A DNA stretch of 64,000 nucleotides from Fulvimarina sp039652615 (GCF_039652615.1 NZ_JBDJAC010000002.1:372001-436000), one strand, 5' to 3'. Positions 17,011 to 26,050 are shown, counted from the first letter of the stretch. Program-made: numbers and translations. Notes: generated by a model from the letters alone, not told the origin.

Positions 17011-17217
17011 GGAATAACCTGACCTCGAACTTGCTCCTATCCTGAAATTTAGTGGTGGATAACCTTCTTGTGTAAACTCTGAATTAAACTATTGAAATTA
17101 TTTGGTTTTATTTCTGAAAATTTTCACAATTCGTTTACTATCCACCGATACTGCGCGATTCCCCGCTGCAAATCCACCGCTGGCTCACCGTTTTCTCACA
17201 AGCACCCTTGACAAGCC

Positions 17218-17673
17218 CTATTCAGGGTCTGGCGCCAGCACCTCCAGCACGCGTTTGGGCATGCGCATGGGCTTTCCGTCCGGCGAAATGACCGCGACCT
17301 TTACATTCGCCTCGATCAGCACCTCGCCATCACGCGAGATCGTCTGATCCAGCAACACACGCGCACCGCCAAGCTGCCGGGTTCGCGTCGAGACCAGAAG
17401 CACGTCGTCGATCCGCGCCGGGCGCAGGAATTCGATCTCCATCTTGCGAACCGCAAAGGCCATCGGCTCTCCGAACGAGCCGGACAAAAGTTCGCGGTGA
17501 CCGATCCCCTTGAGCCGAAGGAAATCCGACCGCCCCCTTTCCAGGAAGTGCAGATAGCGGGCGTGATAAACGACCCCGGAAAAGTCCGTATCCTCGAAAT
17601 AGACACGGCACTCGAGTTCGTGGCCATCCTCCACGAGGCGGCCGGCCAGTGCGCTCGCCATCTCGCTGTTCAC
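17218..17673 (-). CDS. ybgC: acyl-CoA thioesterase, YbgC/4-hydroxybenzoyl-CoA thioesterase family
   Basis: 151 aa, hot-dog fold. It carries the family motif RVYFEDTDFSGVVYHARYL with the catalytic Asp near residue 27, followed by FLERGRSDFLR. YbgC-type enzymes are often found with tol-pal genes; none is present here. GTG 17673 follows AGGAG at a 6-nt spacing and overlaps the stop codon of the DUF1003 remnant, so it probably was translationally coupled to that gene. An internal ATG at 17661 is an alternative start. Confidence 0.88.
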   Translation of the reverse strand: MNSEMASALAGRLVEDGHELECRVYFEDTDFSGVVYHARYLHFLERGRSDFLRLKGIGHRELLSGSFGEPMAFAVRKMEIEFLRPARIDDVLLVSTRTRQLGGARVLLDQTISRDGEVLIEANVKVAVISPDGKPMRMPKRVLEVLAPDPE

Positions 17674-17861
17674 GACGGTCTCCTTTCGAGGCCGCGAAGC
17701 TTTTCGACCTCGGCGCGCACCTCGTCCAGCACCGAGCGTTGATCGGCAAGCAGCTGGTCCAGCATCTCGCGCGCTTCACGCACCTCCAGTTCCGCCTTCA
17801 GATTGACCCGATAATCGGTCTCCGCCGTAATCCGGTCGCGCTCGTCCTGGCGTCTCGATCG
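17670..17861 (-). pseudogene. C-terminal remnant of a DUF1003 membrane protein
   Basis: An open frame of about 63 codons reads SRRQDERDRITAETDYRV, then NLKAELEVREAREMLDQL and a coiled-coil tail, ending at a TGA that overlaps the ybgC start. This is the well-known cytoplasmic tail of DUF1003 proteins (RQxERDRxxAExDYxVNLKAELEV). The membrane part that should precede it is missing: an in-frame TGA stands just before it at 17862-17864 and the radical-SAM gene ends 90 bp further. It therefore looks like the 3' stump of a gene removed by a deletion. The recognition is from memory of the family. Confidence 0.6.
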
Positions 17862-17950
17862 TCATGACAGCGTCGTCTCTCCTTGCGGGCAGGCCCGGTA
17901 TAAACGCGGACCGGTCCGATCCGAAAGAGAGAGCCGGCAAAACCGCGATC

Positions 17951-19198
17951 TCAGAAGAGCTCGAGCTGGGCCGCCTGCTTCTTTACCTTCGGAAGAAAAC
18001 GGTCGCGAAGGCCGTGGCTGTCCGTCAACCCGCCCGGCGACCAGTCGGCCGCGATGATGAACGGGCGCACCTTGTCGAGCGACTGGCAAAGCTTCGCCAC
18101 GTCGTCCAGCCTCAGCGTCCGGAATTGACGCGTCGAAAGGATGCGCTTCACCGCCCGCGTTCCAAAGCCCGGCACCCGCAAAAGCATTTCGCGGTCGGCC
18201 CGGTTTACGTCCACGGGAAATCGGCCGCGGTTCTTCAGGGCCCAGGCGAGTTTGGGATCGATGGAAAGATCAAGCATCCCCGCCTCTCCGCCGGATACGA
18301 TCTCGCCACGATCGAAACCGTAAAATCGCATCAGCCAGTCGGCCTGATAGAGCCGGTGCTCGCGCATCAGCGGCGGCTTCATCAGCGGCAGCTTGGCCGA
18401 GGAATCCGGAATGGGAGAAAAGGCGGAATAGTAGACGCGCTTCAGCCGGTAATTGCCGTAAAGGTTCTCCGAACGTCCCAGAATGGCGTCGTCATCCGCA
18501 CCATCTGCACCGACGATCATCTGGGTCGACTGCCCGCTGGCGGAGAATCTCTGCGGCTTCTTCCGATCCTTCTTTTCGCCCTTGTGCTCCTCGATCTTCT
18601 CGCGGAGATGGGCCATGGAGCGGCGGATGTCGCGCGGGTTCTTTTCCGGCGCGAACGCCCCGAGCGCCACGTCCGTCGGCAGTTCGATATTGATCGAGAG
18701 CCGGTCGGCGAAAAGCCCCGCTTCCTCGATCAGCTTTGGCGCTGCGTCGGGGATCGTCTTCAGATGGATATAGCCGGCGAAATTCTCCTCCAGCCGCAAT
18801 TTGCGGGCAATCCGCACCATCTCCTCCATGGTGTAGTCGGAATTCCGCACGATGCCGGACGAGAGAAACAGCCCCTCGATGTAATTGCGCTTGTAGAAGT
18901 TCATCGTCAGGTCGACGACTTCCTCAACGGAGAACCGCGCCCTCTGCACATTCGACGAGGACCGATTGACGCAATAGGCGCAGTCATAGATGCAGAAATT
19001 CGTCATCAGGATCTTGAGCAGCGAAATACACCGCCCGTCCGGCGCGTAGGCATGGCAGATGCCGTTGCCTTCCGTGGAGCCGATGCCGCCGGTCTTCACC
19101 GAGTTGCGCGACTGCGCACCGGACGACGCGCAGGACGCGTCATATTTCGCGGCATCGGACAGAATCGCGAGCTTGTCGCGCAGGGAGATCTTGGCCAT
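17951..19198 (-). CDS. putative DNA modification/repair radical SAM protein (UDG-linked type)
   Basis: 415 aa. The radical-SAM cluster motif CIYDCAYC is near residue 68, followed by NRSSSNVQRARFSVEEVVDL. A C-terminal helix-hairpin-helix (DVNRADREMLLRVPGFGTRA) suggests nucleic-acid contact. This family (often called 'radical SAM linked to uracil-DNA glycosylase') normally sits directly upstream of a UdgX/DUF4130 gene. Here the expected partner is missing; the next thing downstream is the DUF1003 stump. The biochemical role is unproven in the family. Confidence 0.85.
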   Translation of the reverse strand: MAKISLRDKLAILSDAAKYDASCASSGAQSRNSVKTGGIGSTEGNGICHAYAPDGRCISLLKILMTNFCIYDCAYCVNRSSSNVQRARFSVEEVVDLTMNFYKRNYIEGLFLSSGIVRNSDYTMEEMVRIARKLRLEENFAGYIHLKTIPDAAPKLIEEAGLFADRLSINIELPTDVALGAFAPEKNPRDIRRSMAHLREKIEEHKGEKKDRKKPQRFSASGQSTQMIVGADGADDDAILGRSENLYGNYRLKRVYYSAFSPIPDSSAKLPLMKPPLMREHRLYQADWLMRFYGFDRGEIVSGGEAGMLDLSIDPKLAWALKNRGRFPVDVNRADREMLLRVPGFGTRAVKRILSTRQFRTLRLDDVAKLCQSLDKVRPFIIAADWSPGGLTDSHGLRDRFLPKVKKQAAQLELF

Positions 19199-19300
19199 GG
19201 GACATGAGATAACGTTCCCGATCCGTTCACGCCAGCGCGAAAAGGTCGCAGGACCCGTTTTCAGGTCGCATCTCGAAAGCCACGTCTTCCTGCGAGAGGT

Positions 19301-19510
19301 TCAGATCTTCTGCTCGCGTTCGTCCGGCCAGCCGCATTCCCACCGCTTGACCTTCCAGTTCGGATGGTCGCCGGCCCATTGGGCGACATAGGGTGCTGAC
19401 AGCATCACGCATTGCGCAAGCGACTGTCGCGCCTGAAAGCTCAGGCGTTCTTCGCGGCATGAGTCCGGATTGGTCACCATGCAGACAGTCAGGATCAGAT
19501 CGACCATCAT
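19301..19510 (-). CDS. small conserved hypothetical protein
   Basis: About 69 aa, starting MMVDLILTVCMVTNPDSCRE. The N-terminal hydrophobic stretch and four cysteines (VCMV, DSCRE, AQCVM, WECGW) resemble a small protein I know from other Hyphomicrobiales, of unknown function. GGGAGG lies upstream at a slightly long spacing; starts at 19507 or further upstream (19588) are possible. It is 102 bp upstream of the radical-SAM gene on the same strand. Confidence 0.6.
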   Translation of the reverse strand: MMVDLILTVCMVTNPDSCREERLSFQARQSLAQCVMLSAPYVAQWAGDHPNWKVKRWECGWPDEREQKI

Positions 19511-19844
19511 CGCTCGACTTTCCTCCCAGAAACGAGTTGTCGCGGCAAGTCGAAGACCATCGACCTGCCATTCCCGGTGCCCAGCCAAATCTTGTGACGC
19601 AACGGCGCGTCATCGCAAGCCCATGGAGAAGGTCATGACGCCGCAGGTCAAGCAATCGCGACCCGCGGCGCCAGCGTCCCGTCCCATCCGGTCTGTAAAA
19701 CCAGCTACGATGCGTTTCGCTGGATGGTTTCAGCCCTACCCGGAAAATCCGGAGGGATTCTCACGCAAGCCTGGGCGATGTCCCGAACCGGCGCCGCGAC
19801 CGTCTTGCCGCCACGCCGTCCCGCCAAAATCTCGCTTTGGCGCC
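19511..19844. other. intergenic, nothing recognised
   Basis: 334 bp between the small protein gene and the end of the HD-GYP gene. Only a short inverted repeat (TGACGC-AACGGC-GCGTCA, about 19593-19611) stands out. No gene, RNA or clear terminator recognised. Confidence 0.4.
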
Positions 19845-21236
19845 TCAGGCGGCACGGGCCAATCCGATTTCAGCCTCAGCGATCGCATCTTCCAGTGCCG
19901 CAAGACAACGCCCGTCGAACGAAGTGCCGACTTCGGACCGCATGATCGACAGAGCCTTTTCGAGCGGCATCGCCTTGCGATAGGGGCGATCCGCCGTCAG
20001 CGCGTCGAAGACGTCGGCAACCGAGACGATCCGCGTGCGCTCGTCGATCTCATTTTCCTTCAGCCCGCGCGGATAACCCCGCCCATCCAGCTTTTCGTGA
20101 TGGGCGCCGCCGATCAGCGCCATCTCGGAAAAGATCGGGACGCGGGAGAGGATCTTTTCGGAAAGGTCGGCATGGGAGCGCATCGCCACCCATTCCGCGT
20201 CGTCCAGTTTGCCGTTCTTGTCGAGGATCGCGTTCGACACGCCAAGTTTACCGATATCATGAAGAAGAGCTGCCCGCTTCAGCCAGCGACAGTCGGCATC
20301 GGAGTGACCGAGCTTGCGCGCCGTCATCTCGGCATAGACTGCGACGCGTTCCGAATGACCGGATGTAAAGGGGCTCTTGGAGTCGATCACCTGCGCGAAA
20401 GCCTGTGCGATTTCGTCGAGATAGTCCTCGTCGACACGAATGAGGTTACCGGGCGGCTCCATCCCGGCAACACGATCGGCGAAATCTGTCTGTGCGAATG
20501 CGTCCCAGAAACCCGGCTCGGAGGCGACTTCGGCGAACACCATCGCCAGATGGGGATCAAACCAATTGCCGGCACGGGCCTCGATCTCGGCGAGCGCGGC
20601 CTTTGGACCTGCGGCGGAGTGAAAGACGTCGGCGACCTGCGCCAGAAGCGCGATCCGGGCATAGAGCGGGATCGCGGGCCCGGCGCGGCGATCGGGCCGC
20701 CCTTCCCCGTTCCAGTGTTCGTCGAGCGCATGGATGCCTTCGCTGACGGCTTTCGGAAACCGCAAAGCCGCCGCGATCTCCGCGCCGCGATGGCAGCGCG
20801 TCTCGATCATCTCGTCGACGATCTCGCCGCCATTCTGCAGGATATTCAGGATCGCCTTCAGCCGTTCGCCGAGGGGCGACTTGCGTCCCGTATGGGAGAC
20901 GACGAACGCCAGCACTTTCGGCAGGGACGTGCCGAGCGTCTTGAAATCATGTTTGAAGCCGATGTCGTCGGACAGATAGAGTTCGCAGATCCGCGCAGCG
21001 TTCGATGAACAGCCAAGGTCCTTCAGCATCACCGTATAGTACAGCTCCCAGAGCTGCAGATCCGGCAGGCCGATACGCTTTCCGATATGGTGGGCGATAT
21101 AGGTCGCGCGGATGCAGTGACCGGCGGGCTGACCCTCCGTGAGATCGAGCGCATAGGATAGTGCGCCGAGCAGGTCCGACAGACGGACACTTGCAGACGG
21201 CCTTGCACCTTGATCACCCAAAACTTCGAAATTCAT
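19845..21236 (-). CDS. HD-GYP domain cyclic-di-GMP phosphodiesterase with degenerate N-terminal HD domain
   Basis: 463 aa from ATG 21236 (MNFEVLGDQ). A longer frame begins with TTG at 21299 but that codon lies inside a 12-bp inverted repeat, so I prefer the ATG. N-terminal half: HD-like domain with AGHCIRATYIAHHIGKRIGL and YTVMLKDLGCSSNA, where the second motif is altered. C-terminal half: a complete HD-GYP domain (SGHSERVAVYAE, LLHDIGKLGVSNAI, HHEKLDGRGYPRGL). It should hydrolyse c-di-GMP in the cytoplasm. No membrane segment. It is the last gene before the C1 island. Confidence 0.87.
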   Translation of the reverse strand: MNFEVLGDQGARPSASVRLSDLLGALSYALDLTEGQPAGHCIRATYIAHHIGKRIGLPDLQLWELYYTVMLKDLGCSSNAARICELYLSDDIGFKHDFKTLGTSLPKVLAFVVSHTGRKSPLGERLKAILNILQNGGEIVDEMIETRCHRGAEIAAALRFPKAVSEGIHALDEHWNGEGRPDRRAGPAIPLYARIALLAQVADVFHSAAGPKAALAEIEARAGNWFDPHLAMVFAEVASEPGFWDAFAQTDFADRVAGMEPPGNLIRVDEDYLDEIAQAFAQVIDSKSPFTSGHSERVAVYAEMTARKLGHSDADCRWLKRAALLHDIGKLGVSNAILDKNGKLDDAEWVAMRSHADLSEKILSRVPIFSEMALIGGAHHEKLDGRGYPRGLKENEIDERTRIVSVADVFDALTADRPYRKAMPLEKALSIMRSEVGTSFDGRCLAALEDAIAEAEIGLARAA

Positions 21237-21284
21237 ATGGCGCCTCGTCTTCTCCCCGACCCTTATCGGAAAGAAGACTAACGA

Positions 21285-21316
21285 ACGATGATCGCTCAAA
21301 CCTTAGCGATCATCGT
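21285..21316. repeat. 12-bp inverted repeat upstream of the HD-GYP gene
   Basis: Arms ACGATGATCGCT (21285-21296) and AGCGATCATCGT (21305-21316), perfect, 8-nt spacer. It is about 50-80 bp upstream of ATG 21236, so it may be an operator or a 5'-leader hairpin. Confidence 0.6.
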
Positions 21317-21379
21317 GCTCATCGGTTAGGGTAAAGCCTTCGTTTCATATCGGCAGGCAAAGCCGCACCGCAGCCCGCC

Positions 21380-21416
21380 GACGGACACCGGAAGCATTGC
21401 CTTCAAATGTCCGCCA
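21380..21416 (-). repeat. dispersed palindromic repeat, copy 1
   Basis: Read on the minus strand it begins GGCGGACATTTGAA and ends TGTCCG, closing a hairpin. The same element in the other orientation is at 30851-30889. It lies just beyond the fhcC stop codon and might also act as a transcript end. Confidence 0.6.
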
Positions 21417-21421
21417 CGCGA

Positions 21422-22228
21422 TCAAGCCGGCAGATACACCTCACCTAAGCCCAGGACCGCCGTATCACCGCTGATCTTGCGCATCGGCGTTCCATCGAAC
21501 GGGATATCCCCGAATGTCGATTTGAGTCCGTCCGCCATCAGTTTGAGGAAGAGAAGATCGTGAACGCCCGCATCGATGAATGTCGGTGCGAAGCGCTCAG
21601 CGCCTCCCATGAGAAGCAGCGTGCCGCGCTTCATCAGCCGACCGGGCGCGCCTTCCGTACGCCCCGCGACGATCAGGGTGCCGGCAATCATCCGGCTCGC
21701 GGCTTCCTTGCCGCAATCGCCGTCGATCAGAATCGTGCCCCGGCGCATGCGGTCGGCAGCCCGTTCACCGGCCGTGCCCGCGATGCGGATCGTACCGCCG
21801 GACATGCCCTTCATCTCGCCTGCATCGGGCCCGCCGAGCCTTGCACCGCAATCGCCTTTCACGCGGATGCGGCCGCCTTCAAGCCCCGAGCCGCAAAGGT
21901 CGCCCACCGATCCCTCGACGTGAAGATCGCCGCCGCTCATGGCTCGGCCGACGCGAAACCCGGCATCGCCGGAGACCCGGATCACGCCTTCGGACATCGT
22001 CTGCCCGATCCGGTCGAGACGGGAAGAGCCCCCCTCAAAGCGGATATCGGCGGCATCGTCGCCCGAGATATCGAAGACATCTCCCGCAAGAAGCGCCCGC
22101 TTCGTGGTGCCGACCGGCAGTTTCCCGATTTCGGCGAGGCCGATGCTCTTCAGACGATCCGGCACGAGCGAGGAGCAATCGATCCGCTCGTCCGGTTCGC
22201 CCTTCAAGCGAAAGGTGAGCGCGCTCAT
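21422..22228 (-). CDS. fhcC: formyltransferase/hydrolase complex subunit C
   Basis: 268 aa, homologous to formylmethanofuran dehydrogenase subunit C. Part of the Fhc complex that transfers the formyl group from H4MPT to methylofuran and hydrolyses it to formate. A series of turns with GxxxxxGxxxxG spacing (for example GDAGFRVGRAMSGGDLHVEG, GDCGARLGG, RRGTILIDGDCGKEA) indicates the right-handed beta-helix of the family. Its ATG overlaps the fhcD stop by 4 bp. Last gene of the fhcB-A-D-C operon. Confidence 0.93.
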   Translation of the reverse strand: MSALTFRLKGEPDERIDCSSLVPDRLKSIGLAEIGKLPVGTTKRALLAGDVFDISGDDAADIRFEGGSSRLDRIGQTMSEGVIRVSGDAGFRVGRAMSGGDLHVEGSVGDLCGSGLEGGRIRVKGDCGARLGGPDAGEMKGMSGGTIRIAGTAGERAADRMRRGTILIDGDCGKEAASRMIAGTLIVAGRTEGAPGRLMKRGTLLLMGGAERFAPTFIDAGVHDLLFLKLMADGLKSTFGDIPFDGTPMRKISGDTAVLGLGEVYLPA

Positions 22229-23145
22229 GGCAGAAGCTCCTTCAGGGAGAAGTGATGGGGTCCGAGACCGCCGCCGTAATTGCCGGCGCCGATGCGAAGC
22301 GCGCCTTCATCGGGGCCGAGATCGCAGATCGCCTTGATGCCGGCGCGCATCGCTTCCGACACCGCCTCGGCCGAAAGGCCGTCGATCACGATCTCCAGCA
22401 CCGAGCCGATATCGTCGTCGAGCTTCGACTGGGTGGCGCCTTTCAGGGTTGGACAGTAGGCATCGTTGGACGAGGCCATCATGCCCTCGTATTTGCCGCC
22501 AAGCTTTGAGCCCGACCGCACGATCCCGCCCGGAAAGGGCATGATGACGTCCGGCACCGCCTTCATCGCCTCGACCGCTGCCTCGGAGGCCGCGAGAGCC
22601 CCCCTGACATCGCCCGCCATGATGAGGAGATTGCCACCGCCGACGCCGTCGGACGTGTAGCCGGTCTTCGCCTCGCAGAGGAACTCGCCTTCCATCACCG
22701 GCATGCGCCAGAAGTGCTTATCCGCAAATTTCTTCGAGACCTGAAAGCCATCGGAAAAATAGCGGATCGCAGAGCCAAGTTCGATCGTCGTTTCGGAATC
22801 GTAATCGGCATAACAGGCCGTCGTCGGGCAAGTCAGGATGCACTGGCCGAGCCGTGTCGTCACCTGCTTTTCAAGCCCGCCGGGATCGAAGCCGAAGAAG
22901 AGCACGCGCACGCCCGGCCGGCCATCGCGCGTCTCGTCCGGCGAAAGCACCCGTTCGATGCCGCCCTCGCAGCCGCAGGCGATGACCGATGTGGCAAACC
23001 CCGTCATCTTGGTCGCCGCCTCCAGCGCCCACTTCTCGCTGATCGCGGTGATCTGGATCGCCGTTCCGCTCATCGGAAAGGCTTCGGCGAAATCGTCGTC
23101 GATCCTGACGCCGTTGATCGTCGCGGCAAGGTCAATCACAGGCAT
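22225..23145 (-). CDS. fhcD: formylmethanofuran:H4MPT formyltransferase, complex subunit D
   Basis: 306 aa, Ftr family. Moves the formyl group between H4MPT and methylofuran. Two ferredoxin-like lobes are typical; recognisable stretches include INGVRIDDDFAEAFPM at the N-terminus, and MPFPGGIVRSGSKLGGKYEG. The length matches the family. It overlaps fhcA upstream (10 bp) and fhcC downstream (4 bp). Confidence 0.93.
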   Translation of the reverse strand: MPVIDLAATINGVRIDDDFAEAFPMSGTAIQITAISEKWALEAATKMTGFATSVIACGCEGGIERVLSPDETRDGRPGVRVLFFGFDPGGLEKQVTTRLGQCILTCPTTACYADYDSETTIELGSAIRYFSDGFQVSKKFADKHFWRMPVMEGEFLCEAKTGYTSDGVGGGNLLIMAGDVRGALAASEAAVEAMKAVPDVIMPFPGGIVRSGSKLGGKYEGMMASSNDAYCPTLKGATQSKLDDDIGSVLEIVIDGLSAEAVSEAMRAGIKAICDLGPDEGALRIGAGNYGGGLGPHHFSLKELLP

Positions 23146-24773
23146 GGGACCTCCCGGAATGGCGTCTCACGGCGCAGCGCGCTGCCTTCCACCTTGAACC
23201 AGCGCGACTGAAGCCCGTAGGCCTCGTCGAAATAGCGATCGAGCCGCGAACTCATCTTAGCGTCCGAATGGGTCTTCAGGGTCAGCGCCTTGCCATAAGG
23301 CTTCGCGATCACCGCGCCGTTCTCGACCACCTTCACGCCATCCTTGAAGAGATAGGCTGCCGCGCCGAACATCTTCGCCTTGTCGTCATCCCGGCGGTAG
23401 ACCGAGATATCGGCGGTCGCACCGCTGCCGAGATGGCCGCGATCCTTCGTGCCGAGGAGTTTGGCGGGTGCCGCACGGGTCATGGTCGCAATTTCGCCCA
23501 GCGTGTATTCGCGATCGATCTCGGGGAGCGAGGTCCACTTTTTCACGCCTTTGGGCAGCGCCTCGATCCATGTTTCACGCACGTTTCGATCCATGAGCAG
23601 GGCGAAGATGTCGGGATAGGTGGTGAACGGCGCACCGTTCGGATGATCGGTTGTGAAGAAGACGCGGGACGGGTCCTCGATGAGAAGGAACAGCTCCAGT
23701 CCAATCGCCCATTGAAGGGCGTTGAAGAAGCTCTTTTCCTTGTAGTTCATCGGCACGACGCCGCCGCCATTGGCCTCCTGATCCATGATGATCGTCTTGC
23801 CGGGGCTCGCCTGAGCGCGGCCGGCGAACTGGCGCAGTTCGTCGGACGAGATCGTCACCGTCTGGCCGAACATTACCTGTCCGATATCGACGGTGACATC
23901 GCTGCTTTCGTTGATCAGCCGGGCAAGCTCCTGCCCCTTGGAGGAAAAGCCGCGCTTGCCCTCTGTGCCATAGCCGTAGAACTGGATGTGGGCGAGATGG
24001 AGCGGCATGCCCTCCGAAGCCCGGATCGTTGCCTCCGCCGCTTCGGCCGAAGCGCCGGGCACGCCGAGATTGTTGCAATGGACATGCAGCGGATGGGGGA
24101 TACCGACATCCGCCACGGCCTTCTGCAGCGTCTTCACGATCTGCTTCGAGGAGACGCCATAATCGGGCACCTCCGCGTCGAAGGCGTAGGAGCGGACATT
24201 CTCCTTGAAGGCCGCCGAACCGCCTGCATTGATGCATTTGACGCCGAGCGCCTTGGAGGCATCCACCGTCCACGAAACATAGTCGGCGATCGCCTCGTCG
24301 CTTTCGCCGTCGCGGATCATCGACATCAGCATGTCGTCATTGCCGAGGACGACCAGCGTCGCCTTGTCGATGATCGGAATATCGGCCAGCTCCAGATGGG
24401 CGTGGAGCGCGGCCTGCGGCCCCATGGCGGGTTCGACCACAGTGGTAAAGCCCATTTCGGCATAGCGAAGGCCCGTTTCCTCGGTGGTCCAGCCCACCTT
24501 GGAAAGCGCCGTCTCGCCCGGCCGCGCGGAAAACGCGCGGTGCCATTCAGGCAGAAGAAGCCGGGCCGTGTTCACATGACCGCCGGCGATATGGGAGTGG
24601 ATGTCGATCGCGCCCGCCATCACCACCATGCCGGAGCAGTCGACGGTTTCATCCGCAGAGCCGCTCTCGGACGGCGCATCGACGATCTTGCCGGCTTCGA
24701 TGAACATGTCCCGAACCTCGTCGATGCCGTTCGCGGGATCGACCACATGGCCGCCTTTGAGGCACGTCAGCAT
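23136..24773 (-). CDS. fhcA: formyltransferase/hydrolase complex subunit A (amidohydrolase)
   Basis: 545 aa, homologue of formylmethanofuran dehydrogenase subunit A. The amidohydrolase subunit releases formate from formyl-methylofuran. The metal motif GAIDIHSHIAGG lies near residue 57; further conserved histidines occur in HPLHVHCNNLG and in TTDHPNGAPF. ATG 24773 follows GGAAAGG. It overlaps fhcD by 10 bp and lies 31 bp after fhcB. Confidence 0.93.
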   Translation of the reverse strand: MLTCLKGGHVVDPANGIDEVRDMFIEAGKIVDAPSESGSADETVDCSGMVVMAGAIDIHSHIAGGHVNTARLLLPEWHRAFSARPGETALSKVGWTTEETGLRYAEMGFTTVVEPAMGPQAALHAHLELADIPIIDKATLVVLGNDDMLMSMIRDGESDEAIADYVSWTVDASKALGVKCINAGGSAAFKENVRSYAFDAEVPDYGVSSKQIVKTLQKAVADVGIPHPLHVHCNNLGVPGASAEAAEATIRASEGMPLHLAHIQFYGYGTEGKRGFSSKGQELARLINESSDVTVDIGQVMFGQTVTISSDELRQFAGRAQASPGKTIIMDQEANGGGVVPMNYKEKSFFNALQWAIGLELFLLIEDPSRVFFTTDHPNGAPFTTYPDIFALLMDRNVRETWIEALPKGVKKWTSLPEIDREYTLGEIATMTRAAPAKLLGTKDRGHLGSGATADISVYRRDDDKAKMFGAAAYLFKDGVKVVENGAVIAKPYGKALTLKTHSDAKMSSRLDRYFDEAYGLQSRWFKVEGSALRRETPFREVPCL

Positions 24774-24804
24774 GGGATTGCCTTTCCGTCCCGCCGCATA
24801 TCGG

Positions 24805-25923
24805 TCATGCGCGGACCTCGTCGTTTGATGGATGCGTTTTGCCGAGCTGATCGGCGATCGCGGAGAGAATGTCGGCAGCGTTCGTCGCCATCCCCGAATG
24901 TTCGGCGGGCTTCGAGACGAAACTGCCGAAGCGCGGCTCGTGATGGACCATCCCGTGGTCGATCCCCGGTCGCCCGATCTTGAAGACGACCTTGGCGCCC
25001 TTGCCGGTAGGCTCGTCGGCCGGGCTCAGCAGAACCGTCGGCACATCCGCCGCATCGAAAGCGCTGTCGTCGTAGACGAGGACAAGCCGCCCATCGCTCT
25101 CACCGGAGCTTACGAGCCGAAACCCCTCGTTCAGTGTCATGTCGTGTTCGGGATCGACACGGCCGAACGCGGTGCGCAGCGGAAAGCCCGACGTCCAGAG
25201 CGCGCCCTCGGCCGCGCCATAGGCGCTTCCAGCCGTGAGCGGTAGAGCGGAGGCCCGCGTTTCGCTGTTGAGATCGGCGACCAGCCCGGCCACGCTCTCG
25301 ATCGCGATGGCGTCCAGGTCACCGGCAGCGAAGGCGATCGCAGCGAAGCCCGCATCCTTCAGCCAGCCCGCAAGCGCCCGCGCGGCCCCTTCCTCGAAAG
25401 GCCCGTCATTGAACGGCTTTCCACCGAGCGCCGCCCGCAGGATGCCGACGGCATCGCCCAGGTCGTCCGACGGACAGGCGATCGTGCGCACGTTGCCCCT
25501 GGCTTCAGAAAAGCGTCCCGGCGCGTTTGGCCCAAGCAGCACGATTTCGCGCGGCTCGCCCTTCGTCCTTGCGCCAAGATCGGGCTCCACCGAGAAAATC
25601 TGCTCGAAGACCGTCTCGCTGCCCGCGAACGGATCGGCGCCGATCACCAGAACCCGGTCGGCCCGCCGTCGCATCTCCCCGGGAGAAACGCGGATGATGC
25701 CGTTGTCGCGCAGCGCCTCGATAAGCGGCGCGACCTTGTCCAGATCCTGATGGTCCAGAACGCCGCCGCACGCACCCGCGACACGCGCGGCCTCGCGCAG
25801 GGCAGATATGTCGTCGAACCGGCCCGTCACCAGCGGCAACCGGCTCGTAGACAACAGCTTCACCGCTTCGCGGATCGCCTCGCCGGACGAAACCGGCTGG
25901 CCTTCGACCCATGCAGTCGTCAC
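24805..25923 (-). CDS. fhcB: formyltransferase/hydrolase complex subunit B
   Basis: 372 aa, homologue of formylmethanofuran dehydrogenase subunit B. In methylotrophs this subunit has lost the molybdo/tungstopterin and iron-sulfur machinery and the complex works only as transferase/hydrolase. Consistent with that I see no CxxC-type cluster. A recognisable segment is LVIGADPFAGSETVF. The start appears to be GTG 25923 with a weak ribosome site. First gene of the fhcB-A-D-C operon. Confidence 0.9.
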   Translation of the reverse strand: MTTAWVEGQPVSSGEAIREAVKLLSTSRLPLVTGRFDDISALREAARVAGACGGVLDHQDLDKVAPLIEALRDNGIIRVSPGEMRRRADRVLVIGADPFAGSETVFEQIFSVEPDLGARTKGEPREIVLLGPNAPGRFSEARGNVRTIACPSDDLGDAVGILRAALGGKPFNDGPFEEGAARALAGWLKDAGFAAIAFAAGDLDAIAIESVAGLVADLNSETRASALPLTAGSAYGAAEGALWTSGFPLRTAFGRVDPEHDMTLNEGFRLVSSGESDGRLVLVYDDSAFDAADVPTVLLSPADEPTGKGAKVVFKIGRPGIDHGMVHHEPRFGSFVSKPAEHSGMATNAADILSAIADQLGKTHPSNDEVRA

Positions 25924-26050
25924 GTCTCAATCACTTTCTGTGCCCGTCACGGGAACTATCACGTCCGCCCGCCACGGCAAGCCGTCCGCTCGCAGGAAAT
26001 TCCGTCAAGCGAAAATAAGCTCGTCCGTAGCGTGCGCTCGATGGCGTCTG

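Larger units (their letters stand above)
16227..17063. repeat. tandem duplication, unit 2 (terminator + rem + leader)
   Basis: Second unit of the duplication described at 15162-15998. Identity stops at 17063 within GTGGTGGATAAC; further upstream only blocks such as CCACCGATAC and CGCGATTC are shared with unit 1. Confidence 0.92.

Noticed and set aside
23268..24983. 571-codon open frame on the plus strand
   Set aside because: Lies antisense to fhcA, an unmistakable gene; histidine/arginine-rich shadow translation typical of GC-rich DNA.
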